From Martinezella multihospitum (GTDB lineage Bacteria > Pseudomonadota > Alphaproteobacteria > Rhizobiales > Rhizobiaceae), in contig NZ_FMAG01000017.1 in the NCBI RefSeq assembly GCF_900094585.1, forward strand, positions 1 through 54,797: DNA of 54,797 nt. The letters are read 5' to 3'. Positions 33,385-42,989 of the stretch are shown here, piece after piece. The position numbers and the translations under genes were made by a program. The first letter of the stretch is position 1. Every line of letters begins with the position of its first letter. Under the pieces are notes generated by a model that was given only the letters and a program-made list of their open reading frames with translations, made no database searches and was not told the DNA's origin.

Positions 33385-33779
33385 AGCAATTCCAAAAGCG
33401 GCGCCCGCAAATCTGAAAGCATCAGTTTCCAACGCCGACCGCTGATAATGCCGCACAAAATCACCCAGTCGATGCGCAAGGGCGAGCGATCTATTTCCGT
33501 CACAGGGAGATGGATGAGGCGGCAAAAGTCAATCGTTTTGCGGAGTTCTAGGCTTTGGCGACAAAGCTGAAGCCTATGACGAATTCTGGCAAAGTGGGAA
33601 AAGTCGACGGCCGGTATTTGAGATTGACGGGCCAATCTGGCAGCGACTGGTAGTCGCAAAACATGATGAAGCTTGCCGACGGCTTACGACGGTATGCACT
33701 CTTAACTTAAATCATAAACGGTATAAAGTGCGCCTGATGTTGATGACGCAATCTCATAGCAATAAGTGAATTGCTCTAG
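33381..33779. repeat. 399-bp non-coding segment bounded by 12-bp inverted repeats
   Basis: CTAGAGCAATTC (33381-33392) is repeated inverted as GAATTGCTCTAG (33768-33779). The arms share AGAGCAATTC with the ends of the palindromic elements at 22921 and 28291. No target duplication was seen, and the interior shows no convincing gene. It may be a MITE-like unit or two independent repeat halves. It provides the terminating TAG of the traG remnant and covers most of the gap before the GT2 gene. Confidence 0.45.
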
Positions 33780-33832
33780 AACTTCAGCCGGACTAAACGC
33801 GCACCCCACGGGAGTTGCCAAAGAGACTTACA

Positions 33833-34852
33833 TTGCGAAAACTCATTATCCAGATACCGTGCTTGAACGAAGAAGGGACTTTGCCGCTTACGCTCGCCGA
33901 TCTCCCGCGTCACGTCGAGGGTTTCGACACGGTGGAGTGGCTCGTCATTGATGATGGCTCGACCGACGGGACGGTGCGGGTTGCGGCCGAAAACGGCGTC
34001 GATCACATTATTTCGTTGTCACACAATCAGGGCTTAGCTAAAGCCTTCGTGACTGGAATCGAAACAGCGCTGAAACTCGGGGCCGACGTCATCGTCAACA
34101 CCGACGCTGACAATCAATATGATGCGTCTTGCATTCCCGACTTGGTCCGCCCCATATTGGAAAAGCGTGCGCAGATCGTAGTAGGCGCCAGACCGATCAG
34201 CGAGATAGAACACTTCTCGCCCATCAAGAAAATACTGCAGAGGTTTGGTAGCTGGACCGTGAAGCTGGCAAGCGATACGACCGTCACCGATGCTCCCAGC
34301 GGCTTTCGCGCCATCCATCGCGACGCGGCAGTGCAATTGAACGTCTTCAACCGATACACCTACACACTGGAAACGATTATCCAGGCGGGGCGCAAGAATA
34401 TTCCGATCACCTCCGTGCCGATCCGGGTAAATGGCGATCTGCGACCGTCAAGGCTCGTCAAGAGTGTAGCAAGCTACGTCCGTCGCTCGTTGATCACGAT
34501 TGTTAGAATATTCATCGTCTACAGCCCACTGCGTTTCTTCACCGCCTGCGCGGCGGTTGTCGCAATACCAGGAGCGTTGATGGTCTTGCGCTTCCTTTAT
34601 AACTATATGGCCGGCCGTGGTAGCGGCAACATCCAGTCGCTCGTCCTCTCGAGTGCGCTGCTTGCGCTCGCGGGTATTCTTGCCATGAGCGGAATTCTCG
34701 CCGAACTCATCGCTGTCAACCGGCAATTGCTCGAAGAGGTCAGGATTCGGCAGTTGCAGCAAGAACTGCGCAACCTCTCGCAGGCTGGTATCGATGGTCA
34801 GCCAGCCGAGACGTCCGGCGAACCGAAAAAGAAAGCAAAGGCGCGTGGGTGA
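33833..34852 (+). CDS. GT2 polyprenyl-phosphate glycosyltransferase (GtrB/DPM1-like)
   Basis: This membrane-anchored glycosyltransferase of about 339 residues likely transfers a sugar from a nucleotide donor to undecaprenyl phosphate. The N-terminal GT-A domain shows IIQIPCLNEEGTL, the donor motif VIDDGSTDGT and the metal-binding NTDADNQY. DAPSGFRAI is typical of DPM1/GtrB enzymes. Two hydrophobic helices at the C-terminus precede a charged tail with a coiled-coil stretch (LLEEVRIRQLQQELRNL). TTG 33833 is preferred because AAGAGA lies about six bases upstream; TTG 33815 is an alternative. It heads a four-gene cluster of lipid-linked glycan transfer proteins. Confidence 0.85.
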   Translation: MRKLIIQIPCLNEEGTLPLTLADLPRHVEGFDTVEWLVIDDGSTDGTVRVAAENGVDHIISLSHNQGLAKAFVTGIETALKLGADVIVNTDADNQYDASCIPDLVRPILEKRAQIVVGARPISEIEHFSPIKKILQRFGSWTVKLASDTTVTDAPSGFRAIHRDAAVQLNVFNRYTYTLETIIQAGRKNIPITSVPIRVNGDLRPSRLVKSVASYVRRSLITIVRIFIVYSPLRFFTACAAVVAIPGALMVLRFLYNYMAGRGSGNIQSLVLSSALLALAGILAMSGILAELIAVNRQLLEEVRIRQLQQELRNLSQAGIDGQPAETSGEPKKKAKARG

Positions 34853-35022
34853 TCCAATCGCCCGCGTATGACAATTCCACAAAGGGCACGAGGCCGGGGC
34901 TTCTGGCTCAAGTTGATAAAATATAAGTAATTCTCTCTGGCACCGTTCGGCTCTTTGTGGTGGAAATCGAAGGCAGATGGGGCCTCAGGCCTATCGCCGC
35001 GTCGTGAGCAGGAAGAAATAAA

Positions 35023-35646
35023 ATGACGGAAACGCCGCCAATATACGACAATGTCCCTGGCAACTATTATGACAAGTACAATACGCGGAATCCTATCGCC
35101 CGCTATTTGATGAATGGCTTCCTGGACAGTTTCGATGAGCTTACGGTAAAGACCGGAGCCCGCAAAGTGTACGAGGTTGGATGCGGCGAAGGTAATTTGT
35201 CGATGCGTCTTCACGACCGCGGTTGGGACGTCCGTGGAAGCGATCTCGAGATATCGAGTGTCGCGGAATCCAATCAGCAGTGCGCAAAGCGTGGCATCGC
35301 GCCGAGATTTGAAGCCCGCTCACTCTTCGATCTGACACGGAAGGAAGCGTCCGCCGAACTGGTGATCTGTTGTGAAGTGCTGGAGCATGTTCCCCAAACC
35401 CAGCGTGCGTTGGCCGTTTTGAAATCGCTGGCAAATCCATATCTCCTCCTCAGCGTACCGAGGGAGCCCATCTGGCGCATACTCAATCTGGCTCGGGGTA
35501 AATACATCACGGACCTGGGCAATACGCCCGGTCACATCCAGCATTGGTCCTCCGCCAATTTTATTGATATGCTGGGAAAAACGATGAAAGTCGTTGAGGT
35601 TCGAACGCCGCTTCCTTGGACGATGGTTCTTTGCCGCTGTGATTGA
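35023..35646 (+). CDS. class I SAM-dependent methyltransferase
   Basis: This 207-residue soluble protein has the SAM-binding motif VYEVGCGEGNLS at about residue 47, the acidic strand end GSDLEISSV and a motif II/III region ELVICCEVLEHVPQTQRAL typical of Methyltransf_11/23 proteins. ATG 35023 has AGGAAG at proper spacing. It lies between a polyprenyl-sugar synthase and a flippase-like membrane protein, whose 5' end is close to its stop, so it probably methylates a sugar or the lipid-linked intermediate. The acceptor is not predictable. Confidence 0.85.
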   Translation: MTETPPIYDNVPGNYYDKYNTRNPIARYLMNGFLDSFDELTVKTGARKVYEVGCGEGNLSMRLHDRGWDVRGSDLEISSVAESNQQCAKRGIAPRFEARSLFDLTRKEASAELVICCEVLEHVPQTQRALAVLKSLANPYLLLSVPREPIWRILNLARGKYITDLGNTPGHIQHWSSANFIDMLGKTMKVVEVRTPLPWTMVLCRCD

Positions 35647-35683
35647 GACGACGCCGGAAAGCCTGGCAGCGCAGGCAAACCGA

Positions 35684-36577
35684 ATGAAGCCTGTCGTCCG
35701 CATCGTCGGTGTCATTGTTAGCTTAGCCGCATTTGCCTTCGTTGGTCGGGCTATCTACCGTTCGCTGGACAGCCTGCAACAGCAGCTTGTTTCTCCATTA
35801 TTTCTGTTTGCCGTTGCTGGCTCCATTTTCGCGTATGCGATGATCCTCCAACTTTGTGGACTGGCGTGGTATCGGCTACTGACTGCCATCGATGATCCCT
35901 CGTTCGGTATCGGACGTGCGCTCGCAATTTATGGAAAAACGCAAATCTACAAATACCTGCCTAGCAACGTACTTCACATGGTCGGGCGCTATCGTCTCGC
36001 CAGAAGCGCGGGAGCATCGAACAAGGCCCTTGCTTTTGCTCAAATAGCGGAATTGCTCACCATCCTCCTGGCAGCGGCAGGCATCTCGGCACTGTTAGCA
36101 AGAGCGGTTTTAGTCCATGCACTCGAGGAACGTGGCATCGATGATCCAACTTTGGTCAACGTATTGGTTGTAGGCGGTATTGCCGTCCTGGCCGTTGGCG
36201 CGACGACGATTGTTCGCCAGAGGATGGCAGAAACCCGGCGGAAAGCATTTGTCGCAGCTGCCGTAGCCTTCGCCATTTACGCACTGTTTTTCATTGGAAG
36301 CGGATTGCTGCTAGCCGCGCTCTGCAAAAGCCTTTCTACTGCTAGTGGGGTGTCCGAACTGATCGGCATCGGAGCTGCGGCATGGCTCGTCGGATTCGTC
36401 GTTCCGGGTGCACCTGGAGGGCTTGGCGTCCGCGAGACTATCCTTATTGCCGGCCTCTCCGCAGCGGGCTTGCCTGCGGCCGAAGCGACAGCAGTCGCAC
36501 TCGGATATCGTTTCGTAACGACTGTTGGAGACGCCCTTGTTGCCACGGTCATCATGCTTCTTGAGTTCAAAAAATAA
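35684..36577 (+). CDS. UPF0104/LPG-synthase-TM-region-like membrane protein
   Basis: This polytopic membrane protein of about 297 residues belongs to the family sharing the transmembrane region of lysylphosphatidylglycerol synthase (UPF0104, AglD/MprF N-terminal type). The conserved YGKTQIYKYLPSNVLHMVGRYRLAR and the C-terminal VPGAPGGLGVRE with YRFVTTVGDAL are diagnostic. Roughly eight helices are visible. Related domains occur next to polyprenyl-sugar synthases and are suspected of flipping or handling lipid-linked sugars. ATG 35684 was used; GTG 35639, overlapping the methyltransferase stop, is possible. It ends 33 bp before the next gene. Confidence 0.8.
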   Translation: MKPVVRIVGVIVSLAAFAFVGRAIYRSLDSLQQQLVSPLFLFAVAGSIFAYAMILQLCGLAWYRLLTAIDDPSFGIGRALAIYGKTQIYKYLPSNVLHMVGRYRLARSAGASNKALAFAQIAELLTILLAAAGISALLARAVLVHALEERGIDDPTLVNVLVVGGIAVLAVGATTIVRQRMAETRRKAFVAAAVAFAIYALFFIGSGLLLAALCKSLSTASGVSELIGIGAAAWLVGFVVPGAPGGLGVRETILIAGLSAAGLPAAEATAVALGYRFVTTVGDALVATVIMLLEFKK

Positions 36578-36610
36578 ACCAACGCATGCTTTGGAATTGT
36601 CGGAGCAAAC

Positions 36611-38944
36611 ATGTCGGAAGTCGATAACTGGACCGCTCGCGAAAAGGCCTTCGCAATCTTAGCGGTTAGCCTAATGCTTTTTTTCCATGGCGCCGTCCCG
36701 TTCTTGATGACGCCCACGCTGGGGCAGGCAGTCTGGACATCGGGTTTTGCAAAATCATTCGCCAACGGACCTTTGTATAGCATATACGCGCATAACTTTG
36801 GACTTCCGAAACCCGCTGCGATTGCGTTTGGCTTGGCCGGCGCTCTGCCCGAAAGCTGGTTGATCCGACTGGGGCTGCGCCCTTCCGACGCTTACGCCGG
36901 AATGGTTGCCCTCTGGTTGATGCTGGCATTCTGTTCAGCCTATCTCATTTCCCGCACGTTTGGAGCAAGCCGTTCAGTTTCCATCCTTGGTGCTATGACG
37001 TGGATGAGCATGCCCACCATCTGGGCGCATGCTGGCTATTCCATGCTTTCGCTGGGGATCGCCCTGTTACCATTTTACTTCCTGGCAACGTTAAATTTGT
37101 TCCAGCAGCAGTCAAAATCCGGCCTGATATTGGCAACTATATTTTACATGATAGCAACTATTATATCCGTATTCATGGATGGATATACTTTTGTCATGTT
37201 CGCAATTGGATCAAGTATACTTCTATTGATCAATATTCTTGTTGATGTCGCAAAGCGTCGAAGCCTACTGGCAACAGTCTTTCCTATCCATATAGTTAGC
37301 TTCTTTCTAGCTTACATAGCATACATTATCTACATTGGTAAGGATAGCTTTGAAGAAATTCCATTAAATTTTTTTCGCGGGTGGGGACTTGATTTATCTT
37401 TTATTGTTATTCCGACAAAGGGCCTATTTTGGTTTTTGGATACTCTTGACATTAGTATCCGCCGTACTGACGAAATTTACTTTGGGGATTCCTCCGTTTG
37501 GAAAACAACATTTTCTCTTCCGATAATTATAGCTGGACTGTTTTCTTGGTGGCAGGTTAGGCGGCGACGAAACCTAGCGACAGGCTTGTTGGTTGTCGCC
37601 GTAGTTGCTTTTTTCATGGCGCTTGGACCGTCCCTGAAGATAAATTCCGTTAAACCCGAAGATATGCAGGCAAATCATCCCAGGCAGCAGAGCGCTATGA
37701 TGTCTGCTGAGTACGGTCTCGGTCCAACGGGCACTGGCTGGATTTCAGAAACCTTACCAGGTTTCAAAGCTATGAGGGCATCTTACCGCTGGTCCGCCCT
37801 TGGGATATTCGCATTATGGGCATCTGTCGTTGTTTGGACGGGATCATTTCGAAAAGGAAGCCTGTTTCCCGTTGCTACGCTGGCGTTAATTACCTTCTTA
37901 AACATTCCAAATCTTCCCCAGCGATTTCGCTCGCTTATGGATAACAGAGCACAATTCCTCCAGATTGACAGAGATCTAGTGGAGAAGCTTCGCTATAAAG
38001 TTAAGCAGAATGAAGTAGTTGCCTTCGTTCCGTGGGGCAATGATTTCATCGCAAACTATTTAGCACCGACTGCCCACTTCCGCACTTTCAATATAGGCGG
38101 CGATAAAAACCTCCTCACAGCGCTCTCGAACTGGCCTTCAGCCATGGTGGCTTTAGGTGGAGACCTCGATGAAAGTAAGATTGCCGATATCATTAGGCTA
38201 CTTTGGGGAAAAAAAGCTGATGCGGTAGTGATACCTTACTTCCACATGCTGTCATCTTCTTACCTTTGGCCCTGTGTCAGCCAGACACAAGCCACGCTCA
38301 CAGAGATTGACAAGGAGGATTGGAATGGAATCCCGGGATTCTACTGTCCGGATCAACGGAAAATTGCTCTTCAGCCCGTTATTCAAGAGATCGAGCGGCT
38401 ACCATACATTGAGGTGGCAGACGGCGATCTGTTTGCAACGATAAGGCTACAGCCGCAGTTCGCCGCGGAAACTGGGCGACAAACTCTGATGAATGCTCTC
38501 TTTGGGGAAGTCCACTACCCAATCGAGTTTGGTTCAGCGCTAAAGGACAGCTCATTTATCTTGCCGCAGGGATGGTATGCTTTGGAAGAGCGCCAAGTCT
38601 GGTCACAGCATTCTTCCAAACTTGTGCTCCCAGTTCCGCGCGACTGCAAGATCAAGGAATGCTTTGCCGTTCTTCATTTCAATGTCTTTGGCGCCAGCGG
38701 GCAACGGCCGGTAGCGGTCGAGTTTGAAAGTCCAATGAATGGCGGCGATTGGAATGAAAGAATAGTTTTCTCAACTCAAGATAACAACAAGATTTCGATG
38801 CCCTTGGACACGAGTAAAACCTACCAAGAGATAAGGATAAAAGTTCCTGACGCAACTTCCCCACATGCTCTGACAGGCTCATTCGACGAACGCATATTGG
38901 GCATCGGAATTATCCGCGCCGATCTAGGTCTCCGTCCTAGATAG
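36611..38944 (+). CDS. large polytopic membrane protein, probable GT-C-like glycosyltransferase
   Basis: This protein has 777 residues. Roughly the first 480 hold about twelve hydrophobic helices, beginning with one containing FAILAVSLMLFFHGAVPFLM. The final 300 are soluble and include a beta-rich C-terminal part. The layout resembles GT-C enzymes that use polyprenyl-phosphate sugars in the periplasm, but I see no decisive motif; YfhO-like proteins are another comparison. ATG 36611 has GGAG six bases upstream. The base composition of 37100-37560 is clearly A+T-rich compared with neighbours, suggesting acquisition. As last gene of the GT2-methyltransferase-UPF0104 cluster it is the candidate transferase. 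Confidence 0.6.
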   Translation: MSEVDNWTAREKAFAILAVSLMLFFHGAVPFLMTPTLGQAVWTSGFAKSFANGPLYSIYAHNFGLPKPAAIAFGLAGALPESWLIRLGLRPSDAYAGMVALWLMLAFCSAYLISRTFGASRSVSILGAMTWMSMPTIWAHAGYSMLSLGIALLPFYFLATLNLFQQQSKSGLILATIFYMIATIISVFMDGYTFVMFAIGSSILLLINILVDVAKRRSLLATVFPIHIVSFFLAYIAYIIYIGKDSFEEIPLNFFRGWGLDLSFIVIPTKGLFWFLDTLDISIRRTDEIYFGDSSVWKTTFSLPIIIAGLFSWWQVRRRRNLATGLLVVAVVAFFMALGPSLKINSVKPEDMQANHPRQQSAMMSAEYGLGPTGTGWISETLPGFKAMRASYRWSALGIFALWASVVVWTGSFRKGSLFPVATLALITFLNIPNLPQRFRSLMDNRAQFLQIDRDLVEKLRYKVKQNEVVAFVPWGNDFIANYLAPTAHFRTFNIGGDKNLLTALSNWPSAMVALGGDLDESKIADIIRLLWGKKADAVVIPYFHMLSSSYLWPCVSQTQATLTEIDKEDWNGIPGFYCPDQRKIALQPVIQEIERLPYIEVADGDLFATIRLQPQFAAETGRQTLMNALFGEVHYPIEFGSALKDSSFILPQGWYALEERQVWSQHSSKLVLPVPRDCKIKECFAVLHFNVFGASGQRPVAVEFESPMNGGDWNERIVFSTQDNNKISMPLDTSKTYQEIRIKVPDATSPHALTGSFDERILGIGIIRADLGLRPR

Positions 38945-39792
38945 CTCGTGTAACCCCACGGTGGGGGCCGTCTTGCCGGCGAGCCTACGAAACCTCGTGC
39001 TCCATGTTCTCAAAAATGCCAAACACGAACATTAACTTAACATCTCTAAACGTGAGCTAAAGGATTGACCTCAACTTGGAGTATTATTGCGGGACGTTAG
39101 GAAGTCCTCGGACTGCGATAGTAATATGGGATCTGGGTAAGACATCGCCTAACGCGGAGGCTGGGCTATTCAAATAGCCCACGAGCGTCGATCAGCAAGT
39201 GCATCAAGAATAATGCCGGTGCTGTTTTAAGATGCTTGAGGACGCCTAAGCAATGCTCCCCTTTTGTCGATGTCGGAAACCGGTGAATTTCTGCGCGTGC
39301 CTTTCAAGAAGGCTGAGCAGATGTTTGATAGTGTAAGAGGTTGTGCATCTATATGCCCAATGTTTAGGCGCTCGTCAGCTGCTGAAGATTTCTGCGGGTC
39401 TCCAAGTCGCTCAGAAGAATCTGGTTATTTTTAACTTTTGTGCGCTGTGCCGGCGTAACATTTGAATTCCGCCGTTAGGTTTGGTTAAGGATGGGATCAT
39501 AGAATGATATGTCGTTGTTGCCGTAGCATGACGTAAGCCGTACGGCATCTTTCAGATGCATCGATCACCACGCGGCTTATTGTGTTCTAAGGGATTGGTT
39601 CGAGCGACAGTCCGCACGTCAATTGTTGAAGTAAGTTGGGGCGAGGCTGAAATATATCAGTGACCAGAGAGGGCACGTATCCTTTATGTTCAAGGACGCG
39701 AATAACTTATTTTTATTAGACCGTTTGGCGGCAGCAATTTTTCGGTCGGGCAGCTTACGTTCTCCCGGCAACAGCGTGCGGGGAATTTAGAC
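38945..39792. other. 848-bp region with no recognisable gene, upstream of the type I secretion genes
   Basis: No frame here has coding character on either strand. A G/C palindrome, CCCCACGGTGGGG, lies just after the preceding stop (about 38955). A perfect inverted repeat TGGGCTATT-CA-AATAGCCCA spans 39162-39181, and GCCGTACGGC occurs near 39540. The stretch presumably holds the promoter of the secretion operon that starts at GTG 39793. It is longer than any other gap in the window except the ndvB upstream region. Confidence 0.5.
39162..39181. promoter_or_regulatory. perfect inverted repeat, possible operator or RNA hairpin
   Basis: TGGGCTATT and AATAGCCCA are separated by CA. The two-base gap is too small for a natural RNA loop unless inner pairs open, so a DNA-binding site for a dimeric regulator is as likely. 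It lies about 610 bp before the exporter ATPase start. Confidence 0.3.
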
Positions 39793-41541
39793 GTGTTCGA
39801 TAACGCAATTAAGCCGCGATCATTTCTGATGGCGGTGCTATCGTCACTGAAGATGGCTTTCCTGGGGATCGGAGCGACCAGCGCGCTTGTCAATATCCTT
39901 GCGCTAACCGGCTCGTTTTTCATGTTGCAGGTCTACGACCGGGTGATCCCGGCGCGAAGTCTGCCGACTCTCGTCGGCCTTGGTATCATTGCGGTGACGC
40001 TCTATGCCTTCCAAGGATTTCTAGAGGTGGTCCGCTCAATGCTCTTGGTGCGTTTAGGACTCTCAGTCGATGAGCGGTTTGGAACAACAGTCTACGATTC
40101 TCTTGTCCTGTTTCCCGCGCGCATGCAGGTGCAGGGAGATGGTCTCCAGCCTGTACGGGATCTTGACGTTGTACGCTCTTTTCTTTCCGGGCCGGGGCCA
40201 ACTGCTCTATTTGATATTCCCTGGATGCCTTTTTATCTTGGTTTGTGTTTCCTTTTTCATATCTGGATCGGAGTCACGGCGCTTGCCGGCGCGTTGATAC
40301 TTGTCGGACTTACAATCTTGACCGAACGGATGTCTCGCGAACCGGCAAAAGAGGCAGCCAAGATCATTTCGGAGCGTATGGCGCTGGCGGAAGCAACACG
40401 TAGAAACTCCGAAGCTGTGCTTGCAATGGGCTTCGGCCATATGCTTGGCACGAAGTGGGATGAGATCAATAGCCGCTATCTGGGCAATCATTTACGCTTG
40501 TCAAACGTAACCGTTACCCTCGGGACAATTTCGAAGATTTTGCGGATGATGCTGCAATCAGCCGTGCTTGCCGTTGGCGCCGTCCTCGTCATTCGTCAGG
40601 AAGCTTCGGGCGGCATCATGATTGCGAGTTCCATTCTCCTCAGCCGAGCATTGGCTCCGGTCGAATTGGCAATCAGCCAGTGGAAGAGCTTTGTCGCCGC
40701 CAGAGATAGTTGGTCGCGTCTGATTAGGCTCGCCGACTTGATATCCGTCGATGGGCGAGAGGTCGCTTTGCCCAAGCCGGAGAAAACCTTGAAAGTGGAA
40801 AATTTGCATCTTGCGGCCCCGGCGTCCAAGAACTCGATCGTACGAAACATATCCATAGAGCTCCAGGCGGGGGATTCTGTTGGTGTGATTGGCCCCAGCG
40901 CATCCGGCAAATCCACACTCGCGCGGGGACTCGTCGGCCTTTGGCCACCGGTTGCAGGAGCGGTTCGCTTGGATGGAGCAGCACTGTCGCAATGGGATCC
41001 GCATGCACTTGGCAAGCATATTGGGTATCTGCCGCAGGATGTCGCATTGTTTGGCGGATCCATCGCCGAAAACATTGCCCGGTTTGACCCGGATGCGACA
41101 TCGGACAAGATCATTGCTGCTGCGAAGACCGCGGGCGTATACGACATGATCCTGCAATTTCCCCAAGGCTTTGAAACGAAGATTGGCGAGCAAGGGTCCG
41201 CGTTGTCGGGCGGGCAGCGGCAGCGTATTGCGCTGGCCCGCGCGCTCTATGGCGAGCCGTTCCTGATCATTCTCGACGAGCCGAATTCGAATCTCGACGC
41301 TGATGGAGAGCTAGCGCTATCGCGAGCGATCTTGAGCGTGAAGGCCCGTGGAGGCATTGTCGTCGTCGTTGCGCATCGTCCCAGCGCGCTTGCTGCGATC
41401 GACAAGGTTCTCGTGTTGACGAATGGCCAAATGCAGGCTTTCGGACCGAAAGATGAGGTTCTCAGGAGGACAACGCAGCCCGGCCCTCCGGGGCCTCAAC
41501 CCGTCCGGCTGATTATCGGCGGTGAGGAGATGGCACAATGA
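39793..41541 (+). CDS. prsD: type I secretion ABC exporter (PrtD/PrsD family)
   Basis: This inner-membrane ABC exporter has 582 residues and works with an HlyD-type adaptor and a TolC-like outer-membrane channel. The N-terminal membrane domain has about five or six helices, starting SALVNILALTGSFFMLQVYDRVIPARS, a block characteristic of PrtD/HasD/PrsD proteins that lack a C39 peptidase domain. The ATPase part has Walker A GPSASGKST (about residue 368), signature LSGGQRQRIALARAL and Walker B LIILDEPNSNLD. GTG 39793 has CGGGGA eight bases upstream. It overlaps the adaptor gene by four bases. The serralysin-type protein downstream is the obvious cargo. No outer-membrane partner is in the window. 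Confidence 0.93.
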   Translation: MFDNAIKPRSFLMAVLSSLKMAFLGIGATSALVNILALTGSFFMLQVYDRVIPARSLPTLVGLGIIAVTLYAFQGFLEVVRSMLLVRLGLSVDERFGTTVYDSLVLFPARMQVQGDGLQPVRDLDVVRSFLSGPGPTALFDIPWMPFYLGLCFLFHIWIGVTALAGALILVGLTILTERMSREPAKEAAKIISERMALAEATRRNSEAVLAMGFGHMLGTKWDEINSRYLGNHLRLSNVTVTLGTISKILRMMLQSAVLAVGAVLVIRQEASGGIMIASSILLSRALAPVELAISQWKSFVAARDSWSRLIRLADLISVDGREVALPKPEKTLKVENLHLAAPASKNSIVRNISIELQAGDSVGVIGPSASGKSTLARGLVGLWPPVAGAVRLDGAALSQWDPHALGKHIGYLPQDVALFGGSIAENIARFDPDATSDKIIAAAKTAGVYDMILQFPQGFETKIGEQGSALSGGQRQRIALARALYGEPFLIILDEPNSNLDADGELALSRAILSVKARGGIVVVVAHRPSALAAIDKVLVLTNGQMQAFGPKDEVLRRTTQPGPPGPQPVRLIIGGEEMAQ

Positions 41542-42848
41542 ACGGCGCTCTTACGCCGCTTGCTGAACGTGCCGTCCGCCGCCTGACGCTGGTTGCGCTC
41601 GCCGCGATGATCCTTCTCGTTGGCGTTTTGGGAGGGTTGGCTGCCACTATTCGTCTTCAGGGTGCCGTTATCGCCACTGGCACGTTGGTTGTTGATAGCT
41701 ATGTCAAGCCCGTCCAGCACCAAAAGGGCGGTACTGTTGGCCAGGTATTCGTCAAAAATGGCGATCTCGTTGCAGCTGGCCAAATACTCGTGCATCTCGA
41801 TGACACGCAGGCCCGTGCCAATCGGGCCATCATCTCGAAGCGCCTGAAGGAGCTTTCGGCGCGCGTAGCTCGGCTCTCGGCAGAACGAGATGCGAAAGAG
41901 GCAATCACTTTTCCAGAGGATCTTCTAAGCGAACAAGAGATAGCCGAAGTAGCGGCGATACTTGATGGAGAGCGACGGCTGTTTGAAGATCGGCGCTCAT
42001 CCAGAATAGGCCGCAAAGCGCAATTGGCCGAACGGGTCCGTCAGCTTTCGAAGGAGGCGGAGGGGCTGGGCGCTCAGCAGGAAGGCAAACGACAGGCGAT
42101 CGATATCATAAATACCGAACTCGCCAGTCTTCAGCCACTGCTTGAGCAGGGTATCATTCCCGCGACGCGGGTCTATAGCTTACGGCGTGATGCTGCTGAT
42201 CTCACCGGCCAGCTTGGAAGTCTGATCGCCTCCGCAGCTCAAACCAATGGAAAAATTGCCGAAACCCAGCTGCAGATTATTCAAGTCGATGACGATCAAA
42301 GAACCGAGATATCGGACCAATTGCGCCAGGCCGAAAGTGATATCGGCGAATATTCTGAGCGGCTTGTTGCTGCCGAAGATGAGCTGAAGCATATTGATAT
42401 TCGCGCACCCCAGGAGGGGATCGTTCATCAGCTTGTCGTTCATACGGCCGGAACGGTCGTCAAGCCTGGTGAGGCGATCATGCAGATCGTGCCCGACAAG
42501 GATGCGCTGACGCCGGAACTTAAGCTATCACCACGGGATATCGATCAAGTGGCTGTCGGGCAGGATGTGATGGTTCGGTTTTCGGCTTTCAATCAACGCA
42601 CCACGCCGGGACTAGCAGGCCGCATAACGAGCATCGGGGCCGACCTGACAACCGATCAGCGCACTGGGCAAAGCTACTATGATATCAGAGTTGCTATACC
42701 TGCGGTCGAATGGGCCCGATTGGGTAATATGGTACCAATAGCAGGCATGCCGGTGGAGGCATTCGTCCAGACGGATCAGCGTACGATGTTAGCCTATTTG
42801 GCAAAACCGTTGTCCGATCAGGTGGTTCGCGCGTTCAAAGAACAGTAA
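41538..42848 (+). CDS. prsE: type I secretion membrane-fusion protein (PrtE/PrsE, HlyD family)
   Basis: This periplasmic adaptor of 436 residues has one N-terminal membrane helix (about residues 18-38), then GAVIATGTLVVDSYVKPVQHQKGG and VGQVFVKNGDLVAAGQIL, the lipoyl-like half. A long coiled-coil hairpin covers about residues 95-280. The second lipoyl half is IRAPQEGIVHQLVVHTAGTV, and a beta-barrel domain follows. All are standard for HlyD/PrtE adaptors. The start codon overlaps the stop of the exporter gene in ATGA. It bridges the exporter and a TolC-like channel encoded elsewhere. Confidence 0.93.
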   Translation: MNGALTPLAERAVRRLTLVALAAMILLVGVLGGLAATIRLQGAVIATGTLVVDSYVKPVQHQKGGTVGQVFVKNGDLVAAGQILVHLDDTQARANRAIISKRLKELSARVARLSAERDAKEAITFPEDLLSEQEIAEVAAILDGERRLFEDRRSSRIGRKAQLAERVRQLSKEAEGLGAQQEGKRQAIDIINTELASLQPLLEQGIIPATRVYSLRRDAADLTGQLGSLIASAAQTNGKIAETQLQIIQVDDDQRTEISDQLRQAESDIGEYSERLVAAEDELKHIDIRAPQEGIVHQLVVHTAGTVVKPGEAIMQIVPDKDALTPELKLSPRDIDQVAVGQDVMVRFSAFNQRTTPGLAGRITSIGADLTTDQRTGQSYYDIRVAIPAVEWARLGNMVPIAGMPVEAFVQTDQRTMLAYLAKPLSDQVVRAFKEQ

Positions 42849-42989
42849 CGATGTGGAATGGATGACCCTCGGAAATCAAGGATTGTGCCAAAGATGATGC
42901 CACCCCTACTTGCAGACTTCCCTTTCCTTGTTTATTCAGCTCAGTGAAAAAGGGCCTTTAAAGTCGCTATGCTCCGGGAGATTTGATGA

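Noticed and set aside
33381..33659. 92-codon minus-strand frame beside the traG remnant
   Set aside because: No ribosome site or domain was found, and it lies within the inverted-repeat-bounded segment.
38952..38968. G/C palindrome after the 777-residue protein gene as terminator
   Set aside because: The stem is short and no T run follows on either strand.
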